Assembly: GCA_900088475.1 (NCBI GenBank)
Contig: FLMG01002695.1
Location: 2,719-17,407 of the forward strand
DNA from: Hyphochytrium catenoides
Lineage: Eukaryota; Sar; Hyphochytriomycetes; Hyphochytriales; Hyphochytriaceae
Reading direction: 5' to 3'
Length of the DNA: 14,689 nucleotides
Every line of letters starts with the position of its first letter. The first letter of the stretch is position 1. A program made the position numbers and the translations under genes. The notes beneath the pieces were generated by a model that was not told where the DNA came from, did no database searches, and was given only the letters and a program-made list of their open reading frames with translations. This document shows, in pieces, positions 5,381 to 14,666 of this stretch.

Positions 5381-7924
5381 TTATGGATCGAACTCTCCAA
5401 TCACTTCTGCCATAAAAGGCAGCTTGGAAATGCACTTCATCCCTTCTTGCGCCGCTATCGCTGCCAACCTCTCGGCCTCTCCGTCACCTCGCTGTGCAGC
5501 TATTCTGCAGTACTCAAAAAAGGAATAGAAGAGAGTCTGGCATTTACTTTCCTCCAAAAGCCCTTGAGAGAGAGAGAGAAGCTGTGGGTGAACCTTTGTA
5601 AGCCAAAGACCGTCGTCCACACTTTGAATGATGAGCAGGGCGAGTACCAGCAGCTGACCCCACAGCTCCGCAGCAGAAGAGAGAGGGGAAGGAACTTCCT
5701 GTGCGGGTTCTCTTTCCCTTGCAAGATCGCGCACTGTTCGAGCTAGAGCTTCAGCGGCAAGGAGAAGGGTCGGGATAGACTTCAAGAGAGAAGGATGGTC
5801 TCTAAGAGGAGACAGCTCTCTGTCTGGCGACCAGGACGAGGAAACGAGGAGATTCCCACCTTCCCTCAGGATATTGATCAGCACTGCAGCTACCGTCGAT
5901 AAGAGTTGGAGTCTCTCTTCTGTCTTTTCTCCCGCTTTACGAAGTCCCTGCTCTTGTTCCAGAGAGAGAGAGTCCTTAAGCTCCCGTTCTAACAAAAGTG
6001 CCAACTTCTCCAAGGCGCCAGCCTCAGCTAAGGTTCGTATTGAGTGCTCCTCGTAGCTCCATTGCAGCAAAGCCGGGAGAAGGAAGGGGATAATCGAGAA
6101 AGTCTGCCTATCCTCATTCCTCTTTTCGCTATCTTTATGTCTAAGAGAGGTACGAGGAGAGACAAACTGGACATCTGCAATCTTCAGTAAGAAGTCAAAG
6201 ACCTTTCCTGCTGCTTTCTCCAGGTATTCCGCGTCTTCCGAGAGAAGAGCTCCCATATACCGTGCTGTGGCAATGATACAGCTGGAGATGAGCTCCTCCG
6301 CTGTGGCCGACAACGGTTTCCTCAATCTTTCATAGAGATCTGTGCGATCTCCCTCTGGAATTTTCTCCTCTCTTGCTCGTTCCTCTATTTCTCCATAGTA
6401 CTCTTGTATAACGTCTCCCACGCCTAGAAGGGACTCTCTCACTTTAAGCACTGTCTCCGCTGGCACCGGCGCCCAATAAGAAGGAGGAGAAGAGGCAGAC
6501 AGCGACTTTTCTCTCTCCTCCATACCCTCCAACATAGCAGTGAAGATTCCGATAATTTGCTCAAGAATCTCAAGGCAGAGAGAGACGAGGTCTACCTGCT
6601 GCCTCAGCTGCGTCCTAAAGCTCTCTTCTTCGGCATAGCGCCGCTCAGTCTCTTCTCTCCTCTCAAAGAAGGACAGAGAGAGTTCATCCAAAGTGAGTTT
6701 AACCTCAATCGCTGCAAGCTTGCCCAGCAGAGCGATCAGCTGCTGTGAGGCTTTGTCTCTCTCAGCAGTTCCTCTCTCTCCTTGTGTTTCACTCTCTCCC
6801 TCTGACACTAGCCATTCCTTACCCAAGGCTAGAAGCCCTGTACGTGCCAACATGAGGAGTGACCGTCTCTGCTCGGCAGGAAGCCTGTTCTGGAAGCAAG
6901 AAAAGAGTCCTGACCGGAGCTCTCGTCCTCCTTTCTCCGCCAAAGGCTGAGAAGGACGAGGTGACAGACACCGGTAGCGCTCTAAGAGGGAGAGAAGAAT
7001 AGGCGGAAGGTGAAGGCGAAGAAGAGAGCGGTCTTCTCCAAAGACTGTCAGCAGAGAGCGGAGGAGATCTTCCAGCTCTGCCTGTTCTAGAGGAAGGGAT
7101 CTACTCCGTCCTCTTTCGTCGTTGTCTTGGGCTCTTTCTAGCGTGTTTAGCAGTGTGACGGTGCGCAGGCGGAACTCTTCCATGGCATCGCTCCTCCTTT
7201 TCTTAGTTTGGTCCGCCCCTGGCCCTCCTATAGACTTCTCTGTCTCTTCTCTGGCCTCTTCTTTTTCTTCCTCTTCCAGAAGTGCAGCGAAATCGAGGGT
7301 GACCTGCAGATTTTCTGCTAGAACTTGCCATACAAATCCTTCGCCCCTGAGAAGCTCTCGACCTCCATCTGCAGCGCTGATGCCTTCCAAGTAGTCTGCA
7401 GAGTCTAAAAGGAAAGAGATCCAACTGCCAAGGTTCGCCTTCTCCTGCTCTGTAGTCTCTTTCTTTCGGCTAAGAATATCTCTGACAGCATAGCAAGCAC
7501 CTTGAGACAAGCCTACAACCTGGAGGATCATCTCCCTGTCTAGTAGGTGAAGGCGGCAGAGCTCAGGATCTTGGGAGAAAGAAGAAAGAAGATTGACGGC
7601 GAGAGACTGGAACATGGAAACGCGCTCATTGCGGACAGTTGGCATTGGCTCATCTTCATCTCCCTCCTCCTTATACTTGGCTCTCAAACCCTGAGTATCA
7701 GACGTCACAAGAAGACGGCGTAAAAAGGAGACGCCTAGTGCCTCAAGCACTTGTCTTCTAAGTGCGGCCAGCGCTTTAGGGGCATGATCCGTCTGCCTGT
7801 TGACATACTTTGATATCAGAAGAAGGCCCGAAAGCTTATACTCATCTTGAGGATACGATAACAGACGAAGGCACTCCGTCACTCGCTGCTGCTCTGTCGT
7901 TTCTGCAGCAGTGGAATCCTCCAT
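5381..7924 (-). CDS. Neurochondrin-family protein (armadillo-like helical repeats)
   Basis: An intronless frame of 847 residues from ATG 7924 (MEDSTAAETT) to TAA. The ATG has a fair context (gcaATGG). The N-terminal 160 residues carry the neurochondrin pattern: TECLRLLSYPQDEYKLSGLL, LISKYV, then VLEALGVSFLRRLLVTSD and NLLSSFSQDPELC. These match the family's leading repeats (LLLVTK, FDAVGFxFLxRLL, ALGVxLLxxFCSDPEL). The remainder is almost all amphipathic Leu-rich helices, as expected for an alpha-solenoid, with acidic or polar linkers near residues 220-245 and 375-400. I see no signal peptide or membrane span. Length is close to the family's usual 700-800 residues. Animal neurochondrin is a cytosolic regulator of signalling and neurite growth; the protist and plant members are uncharacterised, so a scaffold role is only inferred. 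Its freedom from introns and CT repeats contrasts with ykt6 and the ILRUN-like gene beside it. Confidence 0.75.
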   Translation of the reverse strand: MEDSTAAETTEQQRVTECLRLLSYPQDEYKLSGLLLISKYVNRQTDHAPKALAALRRQVLEALGVSFLRRLLVTSDTQGLRAKYKEEGDEDEPMPTVRNERVSMFQSLAVNLLSSFSQDPELCRLHLLDREMILQVVGLSQGACYAVRDILSRKKETTEQEKANLGSWISFLLDSADYLEGISAADGGRELLRGEGFVWQVLAENLQVTLDFAALLEEEEKEEAREETEKSIGGPGADQTKKRRSDAMEEFRLRTVTLLNTLERAQDNDERGRSRSLPLEQAELEDLLRSLLTVFGEDRSLLRLHLPPILLSLLERYRCLSPRPSQPLAEKGGRELRSGLFSCFQNRLPAEQRRSLLMLARTGLLALGKEWLVSEGESETQGERGTAERDKASQQLIALLGKLAAIEVKLTLDELSLSFFERREETERRYAEEESFRTQLRQQVDLVSLCLEILEQIIGIFTAMLEGMEEREKSLSASSPPSYWAPVPAETVLKVRESLLGVGDVIQEYYGEIEERAREEKIPEGDRTDLYERLRKPLSATAEELISSCIIATARYMGALLSEDAEYLEKAAGKVFDFLLKIADVQFVSPRTSLRHKDSEKRNEDRQTFSIIPFLLPALLQWSYEEHSIRTLAEAGALEKLALLLERELKDSLSLEQEQGLRKAGEKTEERLQLLSTVAAVLINILREGGNLLVSSSWSPDRELSPLRDHPSLLKSIPTLLLAAEALARTVRDLAREREPAQEVPSPLSSAAELWGQLLVLALLIIQSVDDGLWLTKVHPQLLSLSQGLLEESKCQTLFYSFFEYCRIAAQRGDGEAERLAAIAAQEGMKCISKLPFMAEVIGEFDP

Positions 7925-9313
7925 TGCGAAGGCTAACGATCAATCACGCGGTGCAATCCATTAAGAAGAGTGTCCTCTTCAAGATAAACACATGAGCACT
8001 GGCAGCAACCATCTATAGTGGCAAGCCATTAGGCACAAGTTCCATTAGCCCTTTTGTCGAATAAGCTTAGAGTGCTCTTGGGCTAGGGAGGTCTAAGAGT
8101 TGGAACAGATCTCCAAATGGGTGTCTCAGCTCATCACCATCTGCCCAAAGATGCCAAAGACGCAATAATCTTCATAATAACGCTGCGGAAAAAGCTCAAA
8201 TTATCTCAACTTTAGGTCGCAAGAACCGCCATCAAAATAGAGTTCTGATGTACCAAAAACCAAATAAGCGATAATCATTCTTTCTAACTACAGGTTATTC
8301 TCTTTCGGTTACCAATCCTATTGATGTGTGCTTGAACCCAGACAGTACGTCCCAGGTTGTCCGTCACAAGATAAGGGTTATATCTATGTGTTCAATGGAG
8401 TAGTAATATCACGGCCTGCTTTTTTGGTAAAAAGTGTCAAGAGGCTTTTCTCACCCTCGAACAAGGTCTGGTCAAATCTGATGAGGAGAGTGAGTACCTC
8501 CGCCTATCGGGGGGGACGAGACGTCCCTTGGTGGTACTGAGTCCATCATACGTGCTTTTATTGGATGGGGGAGGCATGCCGGCGCCATACCTAAGAGCTA
8601 CTGTCACCCAGATTGTGTTGTACCACCCATCCCTCGCAATGTTAGCTCTCCGGTCAGCCGAATACAACGAGGACTCACCCACCTTCATCTGCCCCCTAAA
8701 TACCCAAAATAAACCACCGCAGATGAGGGTCAAACCTGATCGGAATAGTATTAGGTCCGAGCCAGCCCAATAACTACGACAGAGCTAAATGAGGCGGCAA
8801 TAGTTTTGGGTCTGTTCCTTCAAGTCGCCCACATGGCCAGGTAGAGGAGAATGCGGAACTTTACAAAAGGCAACACATACTTCCCCCTCACCGGAATCTC
8901 TCCGCACTCTGTCTCCTAGACTGCATCTCTGTAAGTCACTCTCACTTTTGCATTTAATGTCCTAGATAGCTAGTTACCGTATCTAATGCTGACTCTGATT
9001 TGAAGTTATATATCTCTATCTATTCTCTCTCAATGTCCATAACTCTGTTTTGCCATTTCTCTCTGTTTTGGCGTTTCTCGCCTCTGTTTCCCCCTCGTCT
9101 GCACATCTTTGAAGACCTCACAAGACATCATCGCCAATTTTCTTGACAGAGCTTCCAGATTGAGATTGAGACTTCGGTTAATCGGCTCCCTGGCTTCCTG
9201 AGCTCTGCAGTCCCCGCTTTGCAAGAGATCGCTGCTTAGCTACGGTTTATACTGAGCTTATTATAGATAGTGTTTAGTAGTGCGCTACAGGGGTTCTACT
9301 CGTCTCAGGAAGC
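7925..9313. other. Divergent intergenic region (1.39 kb) between neurochondrin-like and ykt6 starts
   Basis: This must contain the 5' UTRs and promoters of two divergent genes. It is nearly free of the CT/GA tracts that fill the rest of the window, and the stretch around 8150-8420 is more AT-rich. A perfect 6-bp stem GGGACG/CGTCCC with an AGA loop lies at 8513-8527. Open frames at 8328-8773 on both strands match nothing I know. I find no clear TATA element, tRNA or transposon ends. Confidence 0.45.
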
Positions 9314-11370
9314 ATGAAGATCATCTCTATCGGTGGGTGAGAAGCCGGCCGGGCGAAGCGTATAGCCCCACTTCTTGTCTTTGTCTGCACGTTTCCATTC
9401 TGCCGGCCTTTGAAGACAGCCTCCTCTACCTGCACGTTGTGAAGGATACACTTATGTATTGGGTTTTCTTCCTACTTGGCAGTAGTTCCCCCCGTTCCCT
9501 TGCTTTTTGGCTCTTTGGGTCGGGCAGCTCTGACCGCTGAGTTAGCAGACCTTACGCAGTATTCTTTGCTCTATCTCTTACCTTTCTTGCTGTCACTGTC
9601 TATCTTAGGCCTCCTTCGGTCCAACGGGGCATATGACCCTATCATCCTATCCCAAGGCTTTGAAGTCTCGTCCTTTGGCTACTTTCAACGGAGCGGGTGA
9701 GAAGTAGGAGACGATCATCCAAGCGTAGCCTTCTTTTCTTGCGATCTCTCTCTCTGTGTGTGTCAATCTCTTTCTCTCTCTTTCTCGGCCTTTCTCCTCT
9801 CTTACTCTCTTCCAAGGTACTGCACCTGCTCACTTTATCTCCTTCACCTTTGTCTCCAACGCTGTCTTGGGTCTCTCTGTCTCTCGTGCTGGCCAGTGTG
9901 CGGGAGATGGTGACATTCTTTAGCAAGACGTTCGTCAAGAGGACGGACCCAGGACAAAGACAGACCATCCAGCATGAAGGTGAGGCCTTGGTCTCTCCCC
10001 AGCGCCCAAAGGAGATAACCTATAGGGGACTTTGCTTTGACTGTCATACTAAGCGCCAGCCCTTCTACATTACCACCATTCTCTCTCTCTCTCTCTCTCT
10101 GCCTTTCTCTCTCTCTGCCTTTCTCTCTGTGTGTGTTCCTACCTCTTTATGATCACCATTCGATATCACTTTGCTGTGAAGTCGGCCCCGGTCCTCTGCG
10201 TCCGTGGACTAGAGTTATGCATGTGACCAGGCGTCTCCATATCTTTGGAGCCGTCCTTTTCTCTCTCTCTCTCTCTCTCTCTTTTTTTTCTCTCTCTCTC
10301 TGTGTCTCTGCCTCTATGTCCACACAAGCACACAGATTGCCTCTTGGCCAAACATCCTGTCATTTCTGTCTCTCTCTCTCTCTCTCTCTTCGTCGGGACA
10401 ATCCGCGCATTCCAAAGTCATTATCTCCCCTTTCTCTTGTTCTACTCCTAGCCTTTGTTCCTCAGCTTTTCTCCTCGCTCTAGTCTCCTCTCTCTCTCTC
10501 TCTCTTTCTGTCACTAGGTCATCTGTTCCCTTCTTTGTCGTTATCTGGCTTCCCCAATTCTCCCGCTTTAGTCTCGTTATGCTCCGGTCTTTCTCCTTCC
10601 TGCCATACATGCCACCCTCAGAAAGTATGCGCACTATTCACTGATCAATCCTATACTCTCTCTCTCTCTCTCTCATCTGTCTTCTTTAGAGTATAACTGC
10701 CATGTCTACGTCCGCCCTGATGGCCTGGGCGGCATCGTGGTGGCGGACATGGAATATCCTCCTCGGGTCGCCTTCGCCACTGTCTCTACTCTGATGAACG
10801 AGTTTGACCAGCAGTTCAAGGGCCAATGGAACAAGATGACGGGCCCTACCGAATGGCCCAGGATGCAGAAAGCAGTGGAAGAGTATCAGGACCCAGCCAA
10901 GGCGGACAAGATCGCTGCTATTCAGAAGGAGCTCGAGGAAACCACCTCTGTCTTGGTAAGAAGAGAGAGAGAGAGAATGAGAAGAGCTAGTGAAATTGTG
11001 TCTTCTCAGCGAGGCCTGTCGCTCTTTTTTCATGGTCTTTTAGTCTTCTCTCCAGATAAAATACACTTTTGCTCATTGCTCCTGTCCTACTTTCATTGGG
11101 ATTGCACTTCTACCCTGCGCTATTCTTCCTCTCTCTCTCTTTCTCTCCCCATGCTACTCGTAGCTCTGTGACTTCTGGTTTGTTCTCCTTCTCTTTCACT
11201 CATCATTGTCTCTCCTCTGGCAATGACTTCAGCACAAGACAATCGACAGTGTGCTAGACCGCGGGGAGAAGTTAGACGAGCTGGTGAACAAGTCTCAGGA
11301 CCTCAGCGCCCAGTCAAAGATCTTCTACACGCAGGCCAGGAAGACCAACAGTTGCTGTGTCATTATGTAG
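9314..11370 (+). CDS. YKT6: Synaptobrevin homologue Ykt6 (R-SNARE, longin domain)
   Basis: Five exons, 9314-9332, 9609-9696, 9897-9979, 10690-10955 and 11233-11370, total 594 nt and give 197 residues (human YKT6 has 198). The protein starts [20 protein letters not shown] and continues [20 protein letters not shown], matching the Ykt6 longin domain. Exon four gives [19 protein letters not shown] and EYPPRVAF, also typical. The last exon is the SNARE motif, [20 protein letters not shown], with the zero-layer Arg at about residue 162 and no transmembrane segment. It ends NSCCVIM. The CVIM box should be prenylated and the preceding Cys (193) can carry a second lipid, the known Ykt6 mode of reversible membrane binding. 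Ykt6 acts in ER-Golgi, endosomal, vacuolar and autophagosomal fusion. Every splice keeps frame and has GT-AG ends. The start rests on a 19-nt coding first exon whose GTGGGT donor is not ideal; the rest is very secure. Confidence 0.95.
9333..9608 (+). other. ykt6 intron 1 (276 bp)
   Basis: The donor is GTGGGT at 9333 and the acceptor is a long mixed pyrimidine tract ending TATCTTAG at 9608, phase 1, with the split codon giving Gly7. A better-looking GTGAGA donor lies 4 nt downstream at 9337, but it would break the frame with this acceptor. The frame of exon two extends backwards through this intron with no ATG, which is why an upstream start exon is needed. Confidence 0.7.
9697..9896 (+). other. 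ykt6 intron 2 (200 bp)
   Basis: The donor is GTGAGA at 9697 and the acceptor is GCTGGCCAG at 9896, phase 2, restoring Gly36 in QRSGVREM. The interior is CT-rich on the sense strand (about 9745-9812 and 9870-9888). Confidence 0.9.
9980..10689 (+). other. ykt6 intron 3 (710 bp)
   Basis: The donor is AAG|GTGAGG at 9980 and the acceptor is GTCTTCTTTAG at 10689, phase 1, restoring Glu64 before YNCHVYV. This is the longest intron seen here. It has (CT)n blocks at about 10080-10134, 10258-10301, 10368-10389, 10487-10507 and 10655-10674, the last just upstream of the acceptor. Confidence 0.92.
10956..11232 (+). other. ykt6 intron 4 (277 bp)
   Basis: The donor is TTG|GTAAGA at 10956 and the acceptor is AATGACTTCAG at 11232, phase 0, placed exactly between the longin domain and the SNARE motif. 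It carries a short (GA)n run right after the donor as well as a CT block at about 11129-11148, so both strand orientations of the repeat occur in one intron. Confidence 0.92.
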
Positions 11371-11712
11371 AAGAGAGAATGTCAGGGCACAGAAAGGAGA
11401 AAGTCCGAAGGGAGGAGAGAGAGAGAGAGGACGAGGTTAAGAGAGAGAAATATGGGTCTAGGATATGAGGGGAACAATCATCTTGCAAGTGCTTGTGAGA
11501 GATCCGAACTGACTGTACATTTATTTAGGGGTTGCATCACCAGGAGAGAGAGAGAGAAAGAGAAGAGGGAGAGAGAGGACAAAATAATATTATAAGATAG
11601 CTATGAAAGTTGTCTCAGGCCGCTCTCTCCTCATCATTGTCCCGCCGTAGGCTCTTTTCTCTATCTCCACATGATCTCTCTCTGTCTGGCGCGTCTTTCT
11701 CTTCAAGAAGCG
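11371..11712. other. Intergenic region between convergent ykt6 and helicase genes
   Basis: This is the shared 3' flank of ykt6 (TAG 11368-11370) and the minus-strand helicase (TGA 11715-11713). It is GA-rich on the plus strand at about 11411-11430 and 11542-11579, followed by an AT-rich patch (AAAATAATATTATAAG) at 11581-11596. That patch could include the ykt6 poly(A) region, but no exact plus-strand AATAAA is present. No coding sequence is evident. Confidence 0.55.
11520..11525 (-). terminator. Candidate poly(A) signal of the UvrD-like helicase gene
   Basis: The minus strand reads AATAAA here, about 190 nt past the helicase TGA. It is an exact hexamer at a plausible distance, but its use is inferred. 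Confidence 0.3.
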
Positions 11713-14666
11713 TCAAATCAGGCTTATGTCATCAATGAACCTTCTCTTCCTCTTGCATGGTTTTCTTTCTGTCAAAGACATCTTCTCGTCATTCAGGGCT
11801 GAGGTTGAGAGAGGTGGAAGAGAGGAGAGGGACACTGACTCTTCCCCTGGCAGAAGGTTATGGGAGAGAGAGAGAGAACCCTTAGGGAGAAACACACCGT
11901 GCGGCTCGCCTTCTCTCTCTGCAAGAAAGGAGCAAGGAGCAGGATGGAGAGAGAGAGTTTCTTTCTTGACAGGAACCGCTGACGTTCTTATTAAAACTTC
12001 ATCAGACCCGAGCGGAGAGGGTCGTTTCTCTCTCTCTCCCTTGGATGGTAGTTGGCCGTCAGTTTTCGCTGTCTGGAGAGAGGGATGGGAAGGATTATAC
12101 TCCCTCTTTACCGCTGGGAGAGAGGTAGAAGAAGGCGTCTCAGACTCTCTGTTCTCAAGTCCCTTTCCGTCTTTTTCTCTCTCTCCATCTGCGGAGTAGC
12201 GTAACTCTTTTACTAAGAGTTTAGCGGGAAGCTCCTTCATAAAGCGGGAAGGAAGGAGAGACACATTTCTCTCATCTGCGACGACGTAGGAAAGATAAAG
12301 AGCCTTATGTGCGCGAGACAGAGCGACGAAAGCCAGTCTCCTTTCCTCTTGAATAAAGAGAGAGTCTCTCCTTTCTCTCTCTCTCTCCCAGTCTGGCCCT
12401 TCGATAGGATCAGGAGGAGGCTCATCCACAGGGAAGAATCCCTCGTTAAGCCTAAGAACAAAGACAATCTTCCATTCTAAGCCTTTCGCCTGATGAACAG
12501 TTCCTAGCCAGACGGCGTCTCGAGGAGAAGGAGAGAGAGAGGGAGAAGAGAGAGAGAGAGATGGTGGTTTTCCTCCTTTCTTGGGCGGCGGGACCTGGAC
12601 GTCAGTGTGCCCTCTCTCTGCCCAGAGAAGCGTAAAATGGTCGAGAAAGGCTTGCAGCCGCTGTGCTGCTCTCTCTCTCTTCTCTCTTGGTTCCAATCTC
12701 TTCTCTCCTACCGTTCCTGTCAGTTCATGGCCCTCTTCTCTCTCTTCCTCTCTCTTCTTCTCTTTCAAGCTCTTTTCATAGAGCAGAGAGAAGTCTTCTG
12801 CCTCTGCAATGACGAGAGAGGCCAAGCAAGCCCCTGTCTCTCCTGCTGCGTGTCTCTCTTCTCCTTCTCTTTCTCTCTCTCCATTTCCTCCGCCTCTCCC
12901 GTATCTCTTGCTATTGAGGAAAGGCATTTGCTCTAAAGTCCGTCGGACGAACTCAGGAAGAGTGATCTCTCCCAGTCTCTTTCTTAACATTCGCAGTGTC
13001 TCCACCACCTTCTGCAGCTTTCTCTTCTCAGTCTTCGGGAAAGAGGAGAGTAAGCCTGCAGAAGGAGAGAGAGAAGACGAAGGCGAAGAGAGAGAGAGAG
13101 CCAGACCTGGAGGTTGTTTCTTAGGCAAGGCACTAGGCATAGTAGAGACGGGAGAAGGAGAGAGAAGAGGGAGAAAATCGTTCTCTTTCTCTCCGCAAGC
13201 CTCATAGATTGCTTTAAGAAGCGTCATTCCTTCTTCTCGCCCTCGAGAGAAGAGAAGACTCGCGCTCTCTTCTCTCAGTTGCACTCCTAAGGCTTGCATC
13301 ACTCTCCTTACAGCTCGATTGTCTTCCCCGGAGAGAGTGGCTCGAAAGAAAGAGAGAACATAATCTACCTGGTAGCCTTTGACCCCTCCGACAGAATGAG
13401 AGAGAGACGGGATCTTCTTCTCTTCTAACACTTTTTTTATCTCTTTCCCTACTTTTTTGGTCCGAAAGAGAACAGCAATGTCTTTCAGTCTCTCTCCCTC
13501 TTCCTTCTGCAGCCGAAGAATCTCTCTCGCCACTGCGGCGCACTCACAGAAGACAGTGCGGCACTCGAAGACTCTTCCTCTCTCTCCCTCAGCGTTTTCT
13601 GTGTAGGAAGACTTTGGCATTCTCCCGTCATTCTTCTGGATGAGTGAAGAAGAGAGAGAGAGAATGGTTGAGGAAGAGCGGTAGTTCTGTTGAAGAGTGA
13701 CTCTCTCCGCCTGGGGAAAGCGGAGGAGAAAGAGAGAGAAGTTCTCTACGTTTGCTCCGTTAAAGCCATAGATTGACTGGTCATCGTCTCCTACAACTGT
13801 CAGAGGGAGAGAGAACGAAGATGAGGAGAGAGAAGAAAGAGAGAGAGGGTGTGTCTTCTCTTCCTCTTTTCCGTGTTCTCTCTCTCCTGCGCCGATTAGC
13901 TTGAGAAGGAGCTGCAATTGCATTCTGCTCGTGTCTTGGAACTCATCCACAAGGACAAAAGAGAAGCGGTTTCTGATCCTCTGTCTCGCGCTCTCATTTG
14001 TGCTGAGGAGAGAGAGAGAGAGAAGAATGAGAAGATGGAAGTCCACGGCGCCTTCCTCTTTCAAGCAAGAAAGATAGAAGGAGAGAACAAAAGAGAGAAG
14101 AGGGGAGCTCATCTCTTCAGGGGTAACTTTGCATTGCGCCATCTCTCTCTGAAGAGAGACTAGCACCACTTTGGCCTTTCTCTTCAGTGCTTTCTCTGCC
14201 GGGCAAGAGGAAGAGGAAGAACCTTTCTCTCTCTCTCTCTTCAGGAGAGACGTGGACTTTGAGGAAGAGAAAGACGACTCCCATAGGCTTGATGCCTCTC
14301 TCGAAAGACGGAAAGACGCACCACCAGCGGGGGCCAAGTCTTTCTCTCTCTCTCTTTCTCTTCTCTCCCACTCCCTTAGTGCTTCACAGATAATCTCAAG
14401 CTGCTGCTTGCTGCTGACGAGAGAGAAGTCCTTTCTTAGGCCCAAATCTTCTGCAAACTCCCTGACAATGCGAAGAGAGAGAGAGTGGAATGTGCAGACG
14501 TTGACTCTCTCTCCTGTCTCTCTCCCTACAAAGAGAGAGAGACGCTCTCGAAGTTCTTGTGCCGCATTTCGTGTGAAGGTTAGCGCCAGAAGCCGATGAG
14601 GAGGACAAAGAGACTGTCGGAGAAGGTGAAGGATGCGACAGCAGAGGGTCTTCGTCTTTCCACTGC
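11713..14666 (-). CDS. UvrD/PcrA/Srs2-type superfamily 1A DNA helicase (5' partial)
   Basis: About 984 residues are visible in one uninterrupted frame ending at TGA. Positions below count from codon 14673. Motif I is SGSGKTKTL (2-10), Ia is LTFTRNAAQEL (31-41), Ib is CTFHSLSLRI (60-69), II is LVDEFQDTSR (241-250), III is VVGDDDQSIYGF (293-304), IV is LQQNYRSSS (327-335), V is GTVHQAKGLEW (about 724-734), and VI is RRLAFVALSRAHKALYLSYV (about 775-794). This is the full set for an ATP-driven 3'-to-5' helicase of the UvrD/Rep/Srs2 branch, which unwinds DNA in repair and strips recombinase filaments. The Q-motif region is missing because the window ends. The sequence before motif I is a pyrimidine tract ending TTTGTCAG, so a 3' splice site at 14667 is likely, although the frame stays open to 14689. 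Low-complexity inserts (Arg/Glu and Ser/Leu) enlarge the protein, mainly near 100-165, 265-290, 535-565 and 590-700. The tail after motif VI is poorly conserved and ends with a basic nuclear-signal-like KPCKRKRR. Confidence 0.93.

Noticed and set aside
8328-8773. Frames on both strands in the divergent intergenic region, considered as fragments of an organelle gene
   Set aside because: I could not match any segment to a cytochrome or rRNA sequence with confidence, so only the unusual composition is reported.
9280-9540. Plus-strand 86-residue frame overlapping the ykt6 start
   Set aside because: Its frame differs from the Ykt6 exon joins, and it reads through the intron.
10314-10634. Minus-strand frame with Arg/Glu runs inside ykt6 intron 3
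   Set aside because: It is the complement of CT tracts in an intron that is well supported by the Ykt6 protein match.
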